Shown piece by piece: positions 7,939 through 14,969 of a stretch of 37,416 bases of DNA; position 1 is the stretch's first letter; every line of letters starts with the position of its first letter. The notes below the pieces were generated by a model. That model made no database searches, had not been told where the DNA came from, and saw only the letters and a program-made list of their open reading frames with translations. Both the position numbers and the translations under genes were made by a program. This DNA is from Micromonospora fulviviridis. Lineage in GTDB: Bacteria; Actinomycetota; Actinomycetes; Mycobacteriales; Micromonosporaceae. The DNA lies in assembly GCF_014648395.1 (NCBI RefSeq), contig NZ_BMRA01000002.1, positions 744,759-782,174 on the forward strand, in the 5' to 3' direction.

Positions 7939-8370
7939 ATGGACCAGCGCGTCAGTCTGATCACCCTCGGCGTGGCCGACCTGGCCCGGGCCCGGGCCTT
8001 CTACGAGCGCCTCGGGTGGCGCGGCCAGGAGGTCGAGGAGACCGTGTTCTTCCAGGCCGGGGGCCTGGCGGTGGTGCTCTGGGGGCGGGACAAGCTGGCG
8101 GACGACGCCGGCCTGGCCGACCCGGGCGGGGACGGCTTCGGTGGGCTGAGCCTGGCGCAGAACGTGCGCAGCCGCCCCGAGGTGGACGAGATCCTGGGCC
8201 GGGCCGCCAAGGCCGGCGCGACGGTCACCCGGCCGGCCCGGGAAACCTTTTACGGCGGGTACGCGGGCTGCTTCACCGACCCGGACGGTCACCTGTGGGA
8301 GATCGCCTGGAACCCGGGTTTCCCGCTGGCCGAGGACGGCTCATTGACCGTCCCCGACATCGGCGGCTGA
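7939..8370 (+). CDS. VOC (glyoxalase/bleomycin-resistance fold) family protein
   Basis: This 143-residue protein has paired beta-alpha-beta-beta-beta modules typical of the vicinal oxygen chelate superfamily. It starts VSLITLGVADLARARAFYERLGW and ends with FTDPDGHLWEIAWNPGF, the usual C-terminal metal-site strand (Glu in WEIAWN). The first-half metal ligands are weak, so enzymatic activity is uncertain; lyase, dioxygenase and binding-protein roles all occur in this family. The start is ATG at 7939, with GGAG abutting it, a poor spacing. It lies between two divergently/convergently placed PH-like/six-Cys paralogues; its stop is 4 bases from the stop of the downstream one. Confidence 0.88.
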   Translation: MDQRVSLITLGVADLARARAFYERLGWRGQEVEETVFFQAGGLAVVLWGRDKLADDAGLADPGGDGFGGLSLAQNVRSRPEVDEILGRAAKAGATVTRPARETFYGGYAGCFTDPDGHLWEIAWNPGFPLAEDGSLTVPDIGG

Positions 8371-8374
8371 GCGG

Positions 8375-9538
8375 TCAGGTCCAGAAGGTCCGGCGGTAGC
8401 CCTGGTTGGCGGCGCACGACTCGCGCTGCCCGCCGGTCAGGCTTACCGCGCCGTCGCGGCACTGCACCAGCCAGCCGCGCCCGGACCAGAAGCCGGGCGC
8501 GCACTCGAACCAGTCGCAGATCCCGGCGGCCGGCTTGCGGATCCGTTCGCCGCCGCAGAAGTCGTACCCGTAGGGGTTGGCCGGGGCGCCGCAGCGGCGT
8601 TCGGCGGCCGGCTGCGGTGTGGTTCTCCGGGACGGCGTGGTGGTCGGCGCGGTCCGGGTGCGCTGCGGTTTGGGGCTGGGTTTGACCTGGACGGCGGGGG
8701 CGATCGGCAGGGGCGTCGGGGTGGCGGTGGCCGCCGGGGTGGCGGCTGAGGCCATCTCCGAGCCGGGGCGCACCGGGGGGTCGGACTCGAAGAGCATCGC
8801 GGGCACGATCAGCGCGAGGGCCGCGGCGACCGCGACGGTCCGCCGCCCGCCGGGGAGCAGCGCGGAGATCCGGGCCTGCGCCGGGGTGAGCACGGCCGGC
8901 CGGGCGGGCCGCGCCGCGTCGTGCTCCGCGATCAGCTCGTCGAGCTGGGCGACGACCGCGGCGCGCTGCTCGATCGCGTCGGCGAAGGCCAGCGTGAGCT
9001 TGAAGCGGAAGTCGGCCACCGCGCCGGTGGGCAGCAGGAGACCGGAGGTACGCCGCCGGTCGAGGACCTGGATCAACGTGACCGGCGCACCGGGGTCGTG
9101 GGACAGCCCGGTCATCCGCCCGTACGTCCAGTCGCGCCGGCCCCGGCCGCCGAGCAGCACGAGACGCCGGTTGGTGAGCACGGCGAGCCCGGCGTCGGCG
9201 ACCTTCACCCCTTCGGGGCGGCGCGGGCGCAGCGCCGGCGGTTCCGGGTCGACGGTCAGCTCGGGGGCCGGCAGCACGGCGGTGTGCCGGACCTCGACCA
9301 GTTGCGCGGCCGGCAGCGTCCAGAAGACCACCTCGCCGGGGGCCAGCTCCATGGGCAGGCCCGCGCCGGCCTCGACCGAGCCGTGGAAGGACCCGGCGAG
9401 AGCACGCAGTCGCCGCAGCTCGTCGTCGCGGCGTCGCCACGCCTCGTCGGCCATGCGGAAGGCCCGCTGCCGCCGGTCGTTCTGCCGGTGCGCCCACCGG
9501 TAGCGCCATGTGGAACCCGTCGAATCAGTCATCGCCAC
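8375..9538 (-). CDS. membrane-anchored protein: cytosolic PH-like domain plus exported six-Cys domain (paralogue 2)
   Basis: This is a paralogue of the 6473-7780 gene with the same order: Arg-rich N-terminus with the shared AWRRRDDELRRL motif, PH/GRAM-like region (marker VLTNRRLVLLGG), one helix (TVAVAAALALIVPAMLF), Pro/Thr/Arg linker, and a C-terminal domain (RCGAPANPYGY, CDWF, VQCRDG). The six Cys have exactly the same spacing as in paralogue 1, although loops differ freely. The GTG at 9538 is preferred because GGAGGAG ends 5 bases before it; ATG at 9532 is the alternative. The HGG near the end of paralogue 1 is NQG here. The domain order implies sensing or anchoring inside and a small disulfide-rich head outside. 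Function is unknown. Confidence 0.82.
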   Translation of the reverse strand: MAMTDSTGSTWRYRWAHRQNDRRQRAFRMADEAWRRRDDELRRLRALAGSFHGSVEAGAGLPMELAPGEVVFWTLPAAQLVEVRHTAVLPAPELTVDPEPPALRPRRPEGVKVADAGLAVLTNRRLVLLGGRGRRDWTYGRMTGLSHDPGAPVTLIQVLDRRRTSGLLLPTGAVADFRFKLTLAFADAIEQRAAVVAQLDELIAEHDAARPARPAVLTPAQARISALLPGGRRTVAVAAALALIVPAMLFESDPPVRPGSEMASAATPAATATPTPLPIAPAVQVKPSPKPQRTRTAPTTTPSRRTTPQPAAERRCGAPANPYGYDFCGGERIRKPAAGICDWFECAPGFWSGRGWLVQCRDGAVSLTGGQRESCAANQGYRRTFWT

Positions 9539-9621
9539 GCCGACTCCTCCGCCGCGCGAGCCCACCAATCGGGGTGTCATTCATGTCAACGGCGGCGCGG
9601 GGGTGGCAAGAAACGCCAAAG

Positions 9622-9645
9622 TCACCGATTTGACCGATCGGGTGA
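9622..9645. promoter_or_regulatory. imperfect dyad upstream of gluconate operon
   Basis: In the 268-base gap between the six-Cys gene and gntK, TCACCGAT and ATCGGGTGA form an inverted repeat with a one-base insertion. It overlaps TTGACC (9629-9634), a possible -35 element. The surrounding 9600-9690 stretch is A/T-richer than its flanks. A separate TTGACA on the minus strand (9589-9584) could be a -35 for the divergent gene, but no good -10 follows. This is a plausible operator; no regulator gene is adjacent. Confidence 0.35.
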
Positions 9646-9806
9646 TTGCGCGACACGTTAGGCGGAATCTTGCGCGTCGATTCACGGCGCCGGTGGCTGC
9701 CGCCCCGACGGCCCTGCTTCACCGTGCGAGGGGGTCGGTGCGTCGGTAACGTCAGCCGCAGGGCGGGACGCGCCGCGACCCCCGCCGGACGCGAGGAGGT
9801 GCACCG

Positions 9807-11348
9807 GTGGGTGACCCGGCCGTCGTGGTGGGGGTGGACATCGGCACCACCAGCACCAAGGCGGTCGCGTACGACACCGGCGGCCGGCAGCTCGGCACCC
9901 ACTCGATCGGCTATCCGCTGGAGGAGCCGCACCCCGGCTACGCCGAGCAGGACCCGGTACGGATCTTCGACGCGGTGGTGGGGTCGATCCGGGCGCTCGT
10001 CGGGGAGCTGGGCCGGCCCATCGCCGGCCTGTCGTTCAGCACCGCCATGCACAGCCTGATCGGGCTGGACGCCGGCGGCACCCCGCTCACCCCCTCGGTC
10101 ACCTGGGCCGACTCCCGGGCCGCCGCCCAGGCCGAACGGCTCCGCGCCGTCTCCTCCGGGCTGGCCATCCACCGGCGCACCGGCACACCTGTGCACCCGA
10201 TGGCGCCGCTGCCCAAGCTGGTCTGGTTCGCCGAGCAGCAACCCAAGCTGCACGAGCGGGTCGCGCACTGGGTCGGCATCAAGGAGTACGTGCTGCTGCG
10301 GCTGGCCGGGGCTCTGGTCATCGACCATTCGGTCGCCTCCGCCACCGGGCTCATGGACATCCACCGGCTGGCCTGGGACGCCGAGGCGCTGGGCATCGCG
10401 GGGATCACCGAGGAGCAGCTTCCGCAGCTCGTCCCCACCACCCACGTGCTGCCCGGGCTGACCGCCGACGCGGCCCGGGCCACCGGCCTGCCCGCGGACA
10501 CCCCGCTCGTGGTGGGCGCCGGCGACGGGCCGCTGGCGAACCTGGGCCTCGGCGCGGTGCATCCCGGCGAGGTGGCCTGCTCGATCGGCACCAGCGGGGC
10601 CATGCGGGTGATGGTGGAGCGCCCCGGCGTCGACCCGCTCGGCGGCGTCTTCTGCTACGCCCTGACCGAGCACCGCTGGGTGGTCGGCGGGGCGATCAAC
10701 AACGGCGGGATCGTCCTCCAGTGGGCCAACGAGGCGCTCGCCCCCGAGCTGGGCGAGCACGCCGAGGAGGAGCTGCTCGACCTGGCCGCCCGGGCGCCGG
10801 TCGGCTCCGGCGGGCTGATCATGCTGCCGTACCTGCTCAGCGAGCGGGCGCCGCACTGGAGCGCGCTGCCCCGCGGCGCGTACGTCGGGCTGACCCACGG
10901 GCACGGCCGCGCCCACCTGGTCCGGGCCGCGCTGGAGGGGGTCTGCCAGCAGCTCGCCCTCGTCCTCGCCTCGGTCCGGGCGGCCGGCAACGAGGTACGC
11001 GAGGTCCGCGCCAGCGGCGGCTTCGCCCGCAGCCCGCTGTGGCGGCAGATCCTCGCCGACGCGCTCGGCATGCCGGTGCGCTTCCCGGCCGGGCACGAGG
11101 GCTCCAGCTTCGGCGCCGCGCTGCTCGGCATGCAGGCGCTCGGCCTCATCGAGTCGATCGAGGTCGCGGCCGACCTGGTCCGGATCGAGGAGACGGTCCG
11201 CCCGGACCCCGCCTCCGCCGCCACGTACGCGGCCCTGCTGCCGCTCTTCTCCGAGCTGTACGACGCGCTCGTACCGACGTTCGCGTCCCTGCGGCGGCTG
11301 GCTCCGAACCTGCCGCCCGAACCACCACCCACCGCTCCTCCCCAGTGA
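9807..11348 (+). CDS. gntK: gluconokinase, FGGY family
   Basis: This 513-residue FGGY carbohydrate kinase phosphorylates D-gluconate to 6-phosphogluconate. The N-terminal phosphate-binding loop is VVGVDIGTTSTKAVAYD (about 7-23). Substrate-side residues lie in SFSTAMHSLIGLD and VTWADSRA. The second ATPase half begins near VVGAGDGPLANLGLGA and contains CSIGTSGAMRV and the late ASGGFARSPLWRQILAD. Length and order match the Bacillus-type GntK rather than the short E. coli GntK. The start is GTG at 9807 with AGGAGG at 9794-9799. The gluconate permease follows 37 bases downstream, which supports the substrate. No 6-phosphogluconate dehydrogenase or GntR gene is next to it. Confidence 0.93.
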   Translation: MGDPAVVVGVDIGTTSTKAVAYDTGGRQLGTHSIGYPLEEPHPGYAEQDPVRIFDAVVGSIRALVGELGRPIAGLSFSTAMHSLIGLDAGGTPLTPSVTWADSRAAAQAERLRAVSSGLAIHRRTGTPVHPMAPLPKLVWFAEQQPKLHERVAHWVGIKEYVLLRLAGALVIDHSVASATGLMDIHRLAWDAEALGIAGITEEQLPQLVPTTHVLPGLTADAARATGLPADTPLVVGAGDGPLANLGLGAVHPGEVACSIGTSGAMRVMVERPGVDPLGGVFCYALTEHRWVVGGAINNGGIVLQWANEALAPELGEHAEEELLDLAARAPVGSGGLIMLPYLLSERAPHWSALPRGAYVGLTHGHGRAHLVRAALEGVCQQLALVLASVRAAGNEVREVRASGGFARSPLWRQILADALGMPVRFPAGHEGSSFGAALLGMQALGLIESIEVAADLVRIEETVRPDPASAATYAALLPLFSELYDALVPTFASLRRLAPNLPPEPPPTAPPQ

Positions 11349-11385
11349 TCGCCCGTACCGGAGGCACGGACGACTAACGAAGGTC

Positions 11386-12912
11386 GTGATTGCCGTGGTC
11401 ACACTGCTCGCCGCACCGGCGGAACCCCTCACGAACGCCGGTGACACCCAACTCGTCATCGCCGCCCTGCTCGGCATCGCCGCGGTGGTGGTGCTGATCG
11501 CCTGGGGCAAGGTGCACCCGTTCCTGGCGCTGATCCTCGGCGCCGCCGTGCTCGGCGTGGTCGCCGGGGTCAGCGCCGACAAGATCGTCACCTCGTTCAG
11601 CGGCGGGGTCGGCTCCACCGTCGGCGGCGTCGGCCTGCTGATCGCGCTCGGCGCGATGATCGGTGGCCTGCTCGCCGAGTCCGGCGGCGCCGACAGCATC
11701 GTGGAACGGGTGGTCGGCCGGGTCTCCGGCGGCGCGCTGCCCTGGGCCATGGCCGGCGTGGCCGCGCTGATCGGGCTCCCGCTCTTCTTCGAGGTCGGCG
11801 TGGTGCTGCTCGTGCCGATCGTGCTGCTGGTGTCCCGCCGGGTCGACGTACCGCTGATGAAGATCGGCATCCCGGCGCTGGCCGGCCTGTCGGTGCTGCA
11901 CGGCCTGGTGCCGCCGCACCCCGGCCCGCTGGTCGCGATCGACGCGCTCGGCGCCAACCTGGGCCAGACCCTGGCCCTGGGACTGCTCGTGGCGATCCCC
12001 ACGGTGATCATCGCCGGCCCGGTCTTCGGCAACTTCATCGCCCGTCACGTCCCGGCCACCGCGCCCGAGGCGCTGCTGCCCACCCGGCGGCCGCTCGCCG
12101 TCGGCGGGGAGCGGCGGCCGACCCGCCCCGGCGAGGGCCGGCTCGACGCCGACGGTGACCTGGTCACCGAGGACGACCTGGTCAACCCGGGTGCCGGCCG
12201 CCCCGGCGCGCCCATCGAGGAGCCGGTGGGCCCGCGCGCCCGCCGCGAGCCGGCGCTCTGGGCCGCCGTGGTCACCGTGCTGCTGCCCGTCGTGCTGATG
12301 CTGCTGCGCGCGATCGGCGAGCTGACCCTGGCCGAGGACACCCCCGGCCGCAAGGCGCTGGACATCGTCGGCACCCCGATCGTCGCGCTGCTGGCCGGCG
12401 TCATCTTCGCGATGATCTTCCTGGGCTACGGGACCGGGTTCAGCCGCAGCCAGGTCTCCGGTTTCCTGGGCGGCTCGCTGCCGGCGATCGCCGGCATCCT
12501 GCTGATCGTCGCCGCCGGCGGCGGCTTCAAGCAGGTGCTGGTCGACGCGGGCGTGGGCAACCTCGTCGCGGACGCCGCCAAGGGCGCGAACCTGTCGCCG
12601 CTGCTGCTGGGCTGGCTGGTCGCGGTCGGCATCCGGGTGGCCACCGGCTCGGCCACCGTCGCCACCATCACCGCCGCCGGCATCGTGTCGCCCCTCGCGG
12701 CCACCCTCCAGGGCCCCGAGGTGGCGCTGCTGGCGCTGGCCATCGGCTGCGGGTCGCTGTTCTTCTCGCACGTCAACGACGCCGGCTTCTGGCTCGTCAA
12801 GGAGTACTTCGGGTTGACCGTCGGGCAGACCATCAAGAGCTGGTCGGTCATGGAGACGATCATCTCGGTGGTCGGCTTCGCCGGCGTCCTCCTGCTCGAC
12901 CTGATCCTTTAA
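11386..12912 (+). CDS. gntP: gluconate permease, GntP family
   Basis: This 508-residue polytopic permease imports gluconate for the kinase upstream. Family features include ALILGAAVLGVVAG, GLLIALGAMIGGLLAESGGA, GLPLFFEVGVVLLVPI, HGLVPPHPGP and the C-terminal RVATGSATVATITAAGI and FFSHVNDAGFWLVKEYF. GntP proteins are usually about 440-450 residues; the excess here is a hydrophilic, Pro/Arg/Asp-rich cytoplasmic insertion at about 218-288 between helices. The start given is GTG at 11386; a second GTG at 11395 has better spacing from GAAGG at 11379-11383. A strong hairpin follows the stop. Confidence 0.93.
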   Translation: MIAVVTLLAAPAEPLTNAGDTQLVIAALLGIAAVVVLIAWGKVHPFLALILGAAVLGVVAGVSADKIVTSFSGGVGSTVGGVGLLIALGAMIGGLLAESGGADSIVERVVGRVSGGALPWAMAGVAALIGLPLFFEVGVVLLVPIVLLVSRRVDVPLMKIGIPALAGLSVLHGLVPPHPGPLVAIDALGANLGQTLALGLLVAIPTVIIAGPVFGNFIARHVPATAPEALLPTRRPLAVGGERRPTRPGEGRLDADGDLVTEDDLVNPGAGRPGAPIEEPVGPRARREPALWAAVVTVLLPVVLMLLRAIGELTLAEDTPGRKALDIVGTPIVALLAGVIFAMIFLGYGTGFSRSQVSGFLGGSLPAIAGILLIVAAGGGFKQVLVDAGVGNLVADAAKGANLSPLLLGWLVAVGIRVATGSATVATITAAGIVSPLAATLQGPEVALLALAIGCGSLFFSHVNDAGFWLVKEYFGLTVGQTIKSWSVMETIISVVGFAGVLLLDLIL

Positions 12913-12928
12913 CGGACGCCTGTCCGCG

Positions 12929-12959
12929 CGGGCGCCCGACCGGGCCGGTCGGGCGCCCG
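12929..12959. terminator. bidirectional hairpin terminator between gntP and ABM gene
   Basis: A perfect 14-bp stem (12929-12942 with 12946-12959, core GGGCGCCCGACCG) has a 3-base loop and no T tract. It fits exactly in the 49 bases between the stops of two convergent genes, so it probably ends both transcripts. Confidence 0.8.
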
Positions 12960-12961
12960 GG

Positions 12962-13246
12962 TCACGGCGCCTCGACGCCGGAGATGCGGAACTTGTGCAC
13001 CTCGGCGCCGAGGATCATCGCCGCCTGCTCCCCGTCCGGGCCGGAGCCGCGGAAGTCGAGCAGTTGCTCGTCGGACTCCCACCGCTCGTAGACGTTGATC
13101 CGGCCCGGCTCGACCAGGTCCGCGCTGACCGCGAAGTCCACGCAGCCCGGCGCCGAGCGGGCCGCCCGGACCACCTCCACACAGGAGGCCAGGTAGGCGT
13201 CCCGCCGGGCCGGGTCGACGTAGAGGGTGCCGGCGACGATGAACAC
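12962..13246 (-). CDS. antibiotic biosynthesis monooxygenase (ABM) fold protein
   Basis: This 94-residue ferredoxin-like protein of the ABM superfamily has the features VAGTLYVDPARRDAYLASC at the N-terminus, SAPGCVDFAVSADLVEPGR in the middle and NVYERWESDEQLLDFRGSG with the family-typical ERWES. ABM proteins are small dimeric quinol/anthrone oxygenases or quinone-related enzymes; this one could be either. The start is GTG at 13246 with GGGAGG four bases upstream; an ATG two bases earlier is out of frame. It follows the TipAL-type regulator on the same strand after 50 bases and may be in its transcript. Confidence 0.85.
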   Translation of the reverse strand: MFIVAGTLYVDPARRDAYLASCVEVVRAARSAPGCVDFAVSADLVEPGRINVYERWESDEQLLDFRGSGPDGEQAAMILGAEVHKFRISGVEAP

Positions 13247-13296
13247 ATGACCTCCCGAGGGTGAGCCGTCCGGCCCATCCTGGCACCCCGGCCGGA

Positions 13297-14055
13297 TCAG
13301 GCCCGGCTGATCGCGTTGGCGTGGATGGCCTCGTTCAGGTACGCGGCCAGCCCCGGCCGGATCTTCTCGAAGTACGCGGTGAACCGCGGGTCGGCCAGGT
13401 ACATGTCGGCCAGGCCGGTGTGGATCTCGTACGAGCAGTCGTAGAACCACCGGCTGATGAGCTGCCGGTGCTCCTCGGCCAGCGCCATGGCCTCCGGCGA
13501 GTCGGCCGGGGCGCCCGACGCCATCAGCGCGGTGATGCGCCGCCCCCACTCCTCGTTCTCGGCCTTGTTGCGCAGCCAGTCCTCCTTCGAGTAGCGGCCG
13601 ACCCGCTCGGTCGACTGCCGGTACGCCTCGCTGCCGCCCCAGCGCCGCTCGGCCTCCTCGGCGTGCTCGTCCGGGTCGAAGTCCCCGAACACCTCGAACC
13701 GCTCCTCCGGGGTGAGTTGAATGTCCAACTTTCTCGCCTCCATCGCGAGTTCGATCGCCGCGACCATGTCCCGCAGCTTCCCGATCCGCCCGGTCAGCAG
13801 CTCGTGCTGCCGCCGCAGGTGCGGCAACGGGTCGCCGCCCGGGTCGTCGAGGATCTCGGCGATCTCCTCCAACGGGAACCCCAGCTCCCGGTAGGCCCGG
13901 ATCAGCTGCAACCGCTCCAGGTCCGCGTCGTCGTAACGGCGGTAGCCCGCCGCGGTGCGGCCGCTCGGCGAGAGCAGCCCGATCTCGTCGTAGTGGTGCA
14001 GCGTCCGGACCGTCACCCGGGCGGCCCGCGCCACCTGACCCACCGTGTACGCCAT
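13297..14055 (-). CDS. tipA: TipAL-type MerR regulator
   Basis: This 252-residue protein has an N-terminal MerR winged helix (about 3-70; YTVGQVARAARVTVRTLHHYDEIGLL), a dimerising coiled coil (about 80-110) and a C-terminal TipAS drug-binding domain (about 112-252). Cys207 in RWFYDCSYEIHTGLADMYL occupies the place of the Cys that in Streptomyces TipAL bonds covalently to thiopeptides such as thiostrepton. TipAL activates its own promoter when ligand binds, and its length (about 253) agrees. The start is ATG at 14055 with GGAGGG upstream. A promoter with the expected 19-bp spacer and dyad is just upstream. An internal start making TipAS alone is likely in this family but was not assigned. Confidence 0.93.
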   Translation of the reverse strand: MAYTVGQVARAARVTVRTLHHYDEIGLLSPSGRTAAGYRRYDDADLERLQLIRAYRELGFPLEEIAEILDDPGGDPLPHLRRQHELLTGRIGKLRDMVAAIELAMEARKLDIQLTPEERFEVFGDFDPDEHAEEAERRWGGSEAYRQSTERVGRYSKEDWLRNKAENEEWGRRITALMASGAPADSPEAMALAEEHRQLISRWFYDCSYEIHTGLADMYLADPRFTAYFEKIRPGLAAYLNEAIHANAISRA

Positions 14056-14078
14056 GGGTTCCCTCCCTTCCGCGACCA

Positions 14079-14109
14079 AGGCTCCCGCCTCCCGTTGCGT
14101 GAGGGTCAA
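14079..14109 (-). promoter_or_regulatory. TipA-type autoregulated promoter
   Basis: On the minus strand TTGACC (14109-14104) and GAGCCT (14084-14079) are separated by exactly 19 bases, the overlong spacer that MerR activators require. The spacer holds the dyad CCTCACGCAACGGGAGG. As I remember it, the Streptomyces tipA promoter has the same layout (TTGCAC, 19 bases containing a CCTCACGT dyad, CAGCGT). The start codon is 24 bases downstream. Confidence 0.65.
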
Positions 14110-14153
14110 GCCCGATTCTGCGGCCCGCGTCACCCGGCCGGCGCGCGAAACGG

Positions 14154-14201
14154 CGATCGCCCCCGGTCTCCCGAGGGGGTGCGGGAGGCCGGGGGCGATC
14201 G
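14154..14201. terminator. long hairpin terminator
   Basis: Arms CGATCGCCCCCGG (14154-14166) and its exact complement (14189-14201) enclose a further CTCCCG/CGGGAG stem (14168-14173 with 14182-14187), giving about 20 pairs and an 8-base loop. It starts 9 bases past the stop of the membrane-protein gene on the minus strand, and is upstream of the tipA promoter. No T tract is present. Confidence 0.75.
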
Positions 14202-14210
14202 TGGACCGGG

Positions 14211-14843
14211 TCAGGTGGTGATCCGCTCCCGCTCCGGGGCGGCGAAGGTCTCGCTGACCGGGGTGCGGAAGGCGTGCACCAGGCCGGCGACCGAGAGCAG
14301 CAGGAGCAGCGCCGCGCCGAGGTACAGGGCCAGGGCGCCCTGCTCGGCCTTGCGGCCGAACTCGCTGAACCCGTACGAGGTGAGCAGCAGGCCGCGCAGC
14401 GTCTCGCCCTTGAACACGGTCTCCCGCTGGGCGGTGACGTCGGCGAGCTGCTTCTGCAGGTCGGCCAGGTTGGCGGCGTTGCTCTGCTGGGCCTGGGCCA
14501 CCTGCTCGCGCAGCGCGGTCTGCGGCGCGCCCAGGTCGGCGTACGTCTTGCCGCCGCCGATCGACTTCAGGTGCAGGCCGATGTACTCGTTGGCGTAGCA
14601 CTCGGCCTGCTTGCCGGTGGTGAGCGGCTTGCCGGCGTACTCGCGCAGGCAGTCCGCCTTCTTCTCCTCGTCGCTCAGCTTTTCGGCGGGGGTGAAGCTG
14701 ATGTGCTGGGCGGCGAGCTGGTCGTGCACGTACTGGTTGGCGAAGTTGGCGTTCGTCGTCAGGACGACGCCGACGACGAGCAGCAGGACCGCGAGGCCCA
14801 GCCCACCGATGCTGAACAACAGGTCGAGCGTCCGTCGCTTCAT
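14211..14843 (-). CDS. two-helix membrane protein with extracytoplasmic coiled region
   Basis: This 210-residue protein has one N-terminal helix (about 8-29; LLFSIGGLGLAVLLLVVGVVL) and one C-terminal helix (about 170-192; GALALYLGAALLLLLSVAGLV). Between them is a soluble loop of about 140 residues with a Gln/Ala-rich coiled-coil-like stretch (about 105-145; REQVAQAQQSNAANLADLQK) and two Cys (65, 82). No family is recognised. With both termini inside, the loop would be outside the membrane. The start is ATG at 14843 with AGGAG seven bases upstream. It lies 126 bases beyond the GGDEF-EAL gene on the same strand, with a weak hairpin between them, so it probably has its own promoter. Confidence 0.75.
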   Translation of the reverse strand: MKRRTLDLLFSIGGLGLAVLLLVVGVVLTTNANFANQYVHDQLAAQHISFTPAEKLSDEEKKADCLREYAGKPLTTGKQAECYANEYIGLHLKSIGGGKTYADLGAPQTALREQVAQAQQSNAANLADLQKQLADVTAQRETVFKGETLRGLLLTSYGFSEFGRKAEQGALALYLGAALLLLLSVAGLVHAFRTPVSETFAAPERERITT

Positions 14844-14946
14844 GTCTGAACTCCTGTATGGATGGTGTCCGTTGGTTGCCGACTCATCGTGGCGTGGACG
14901 GGGACACCGCCAGCAGGGCCGAACCCCCTGTCCTGTCCGGGACCTT

Positions 14947-14968
14947 CGGCCCGGTGCCGGCCGGGCCG
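14947..14968 (-). terminator. hairpin after GGDEF-EAL gene
   Basis: CGGCCCGG (14947-14954) pairs with CCGGGCCG (14961-14968) across a 6-base loop, immediately past the stop codon at 14970. The stem is short and lacks a T tract, so termination may be partial. Confidence 0.45.
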
Positions 14969-14969
14969 G

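Noticed and set aside
9525..12038. 837-codon open frame on the minus strand opposite gntK and gntP
   Set aside because: Low-complexity Gly/Arg/Gln/His composition, no domain, and it is fully antisense to two well-recognised genes; typical of antisense frames at this G+C.
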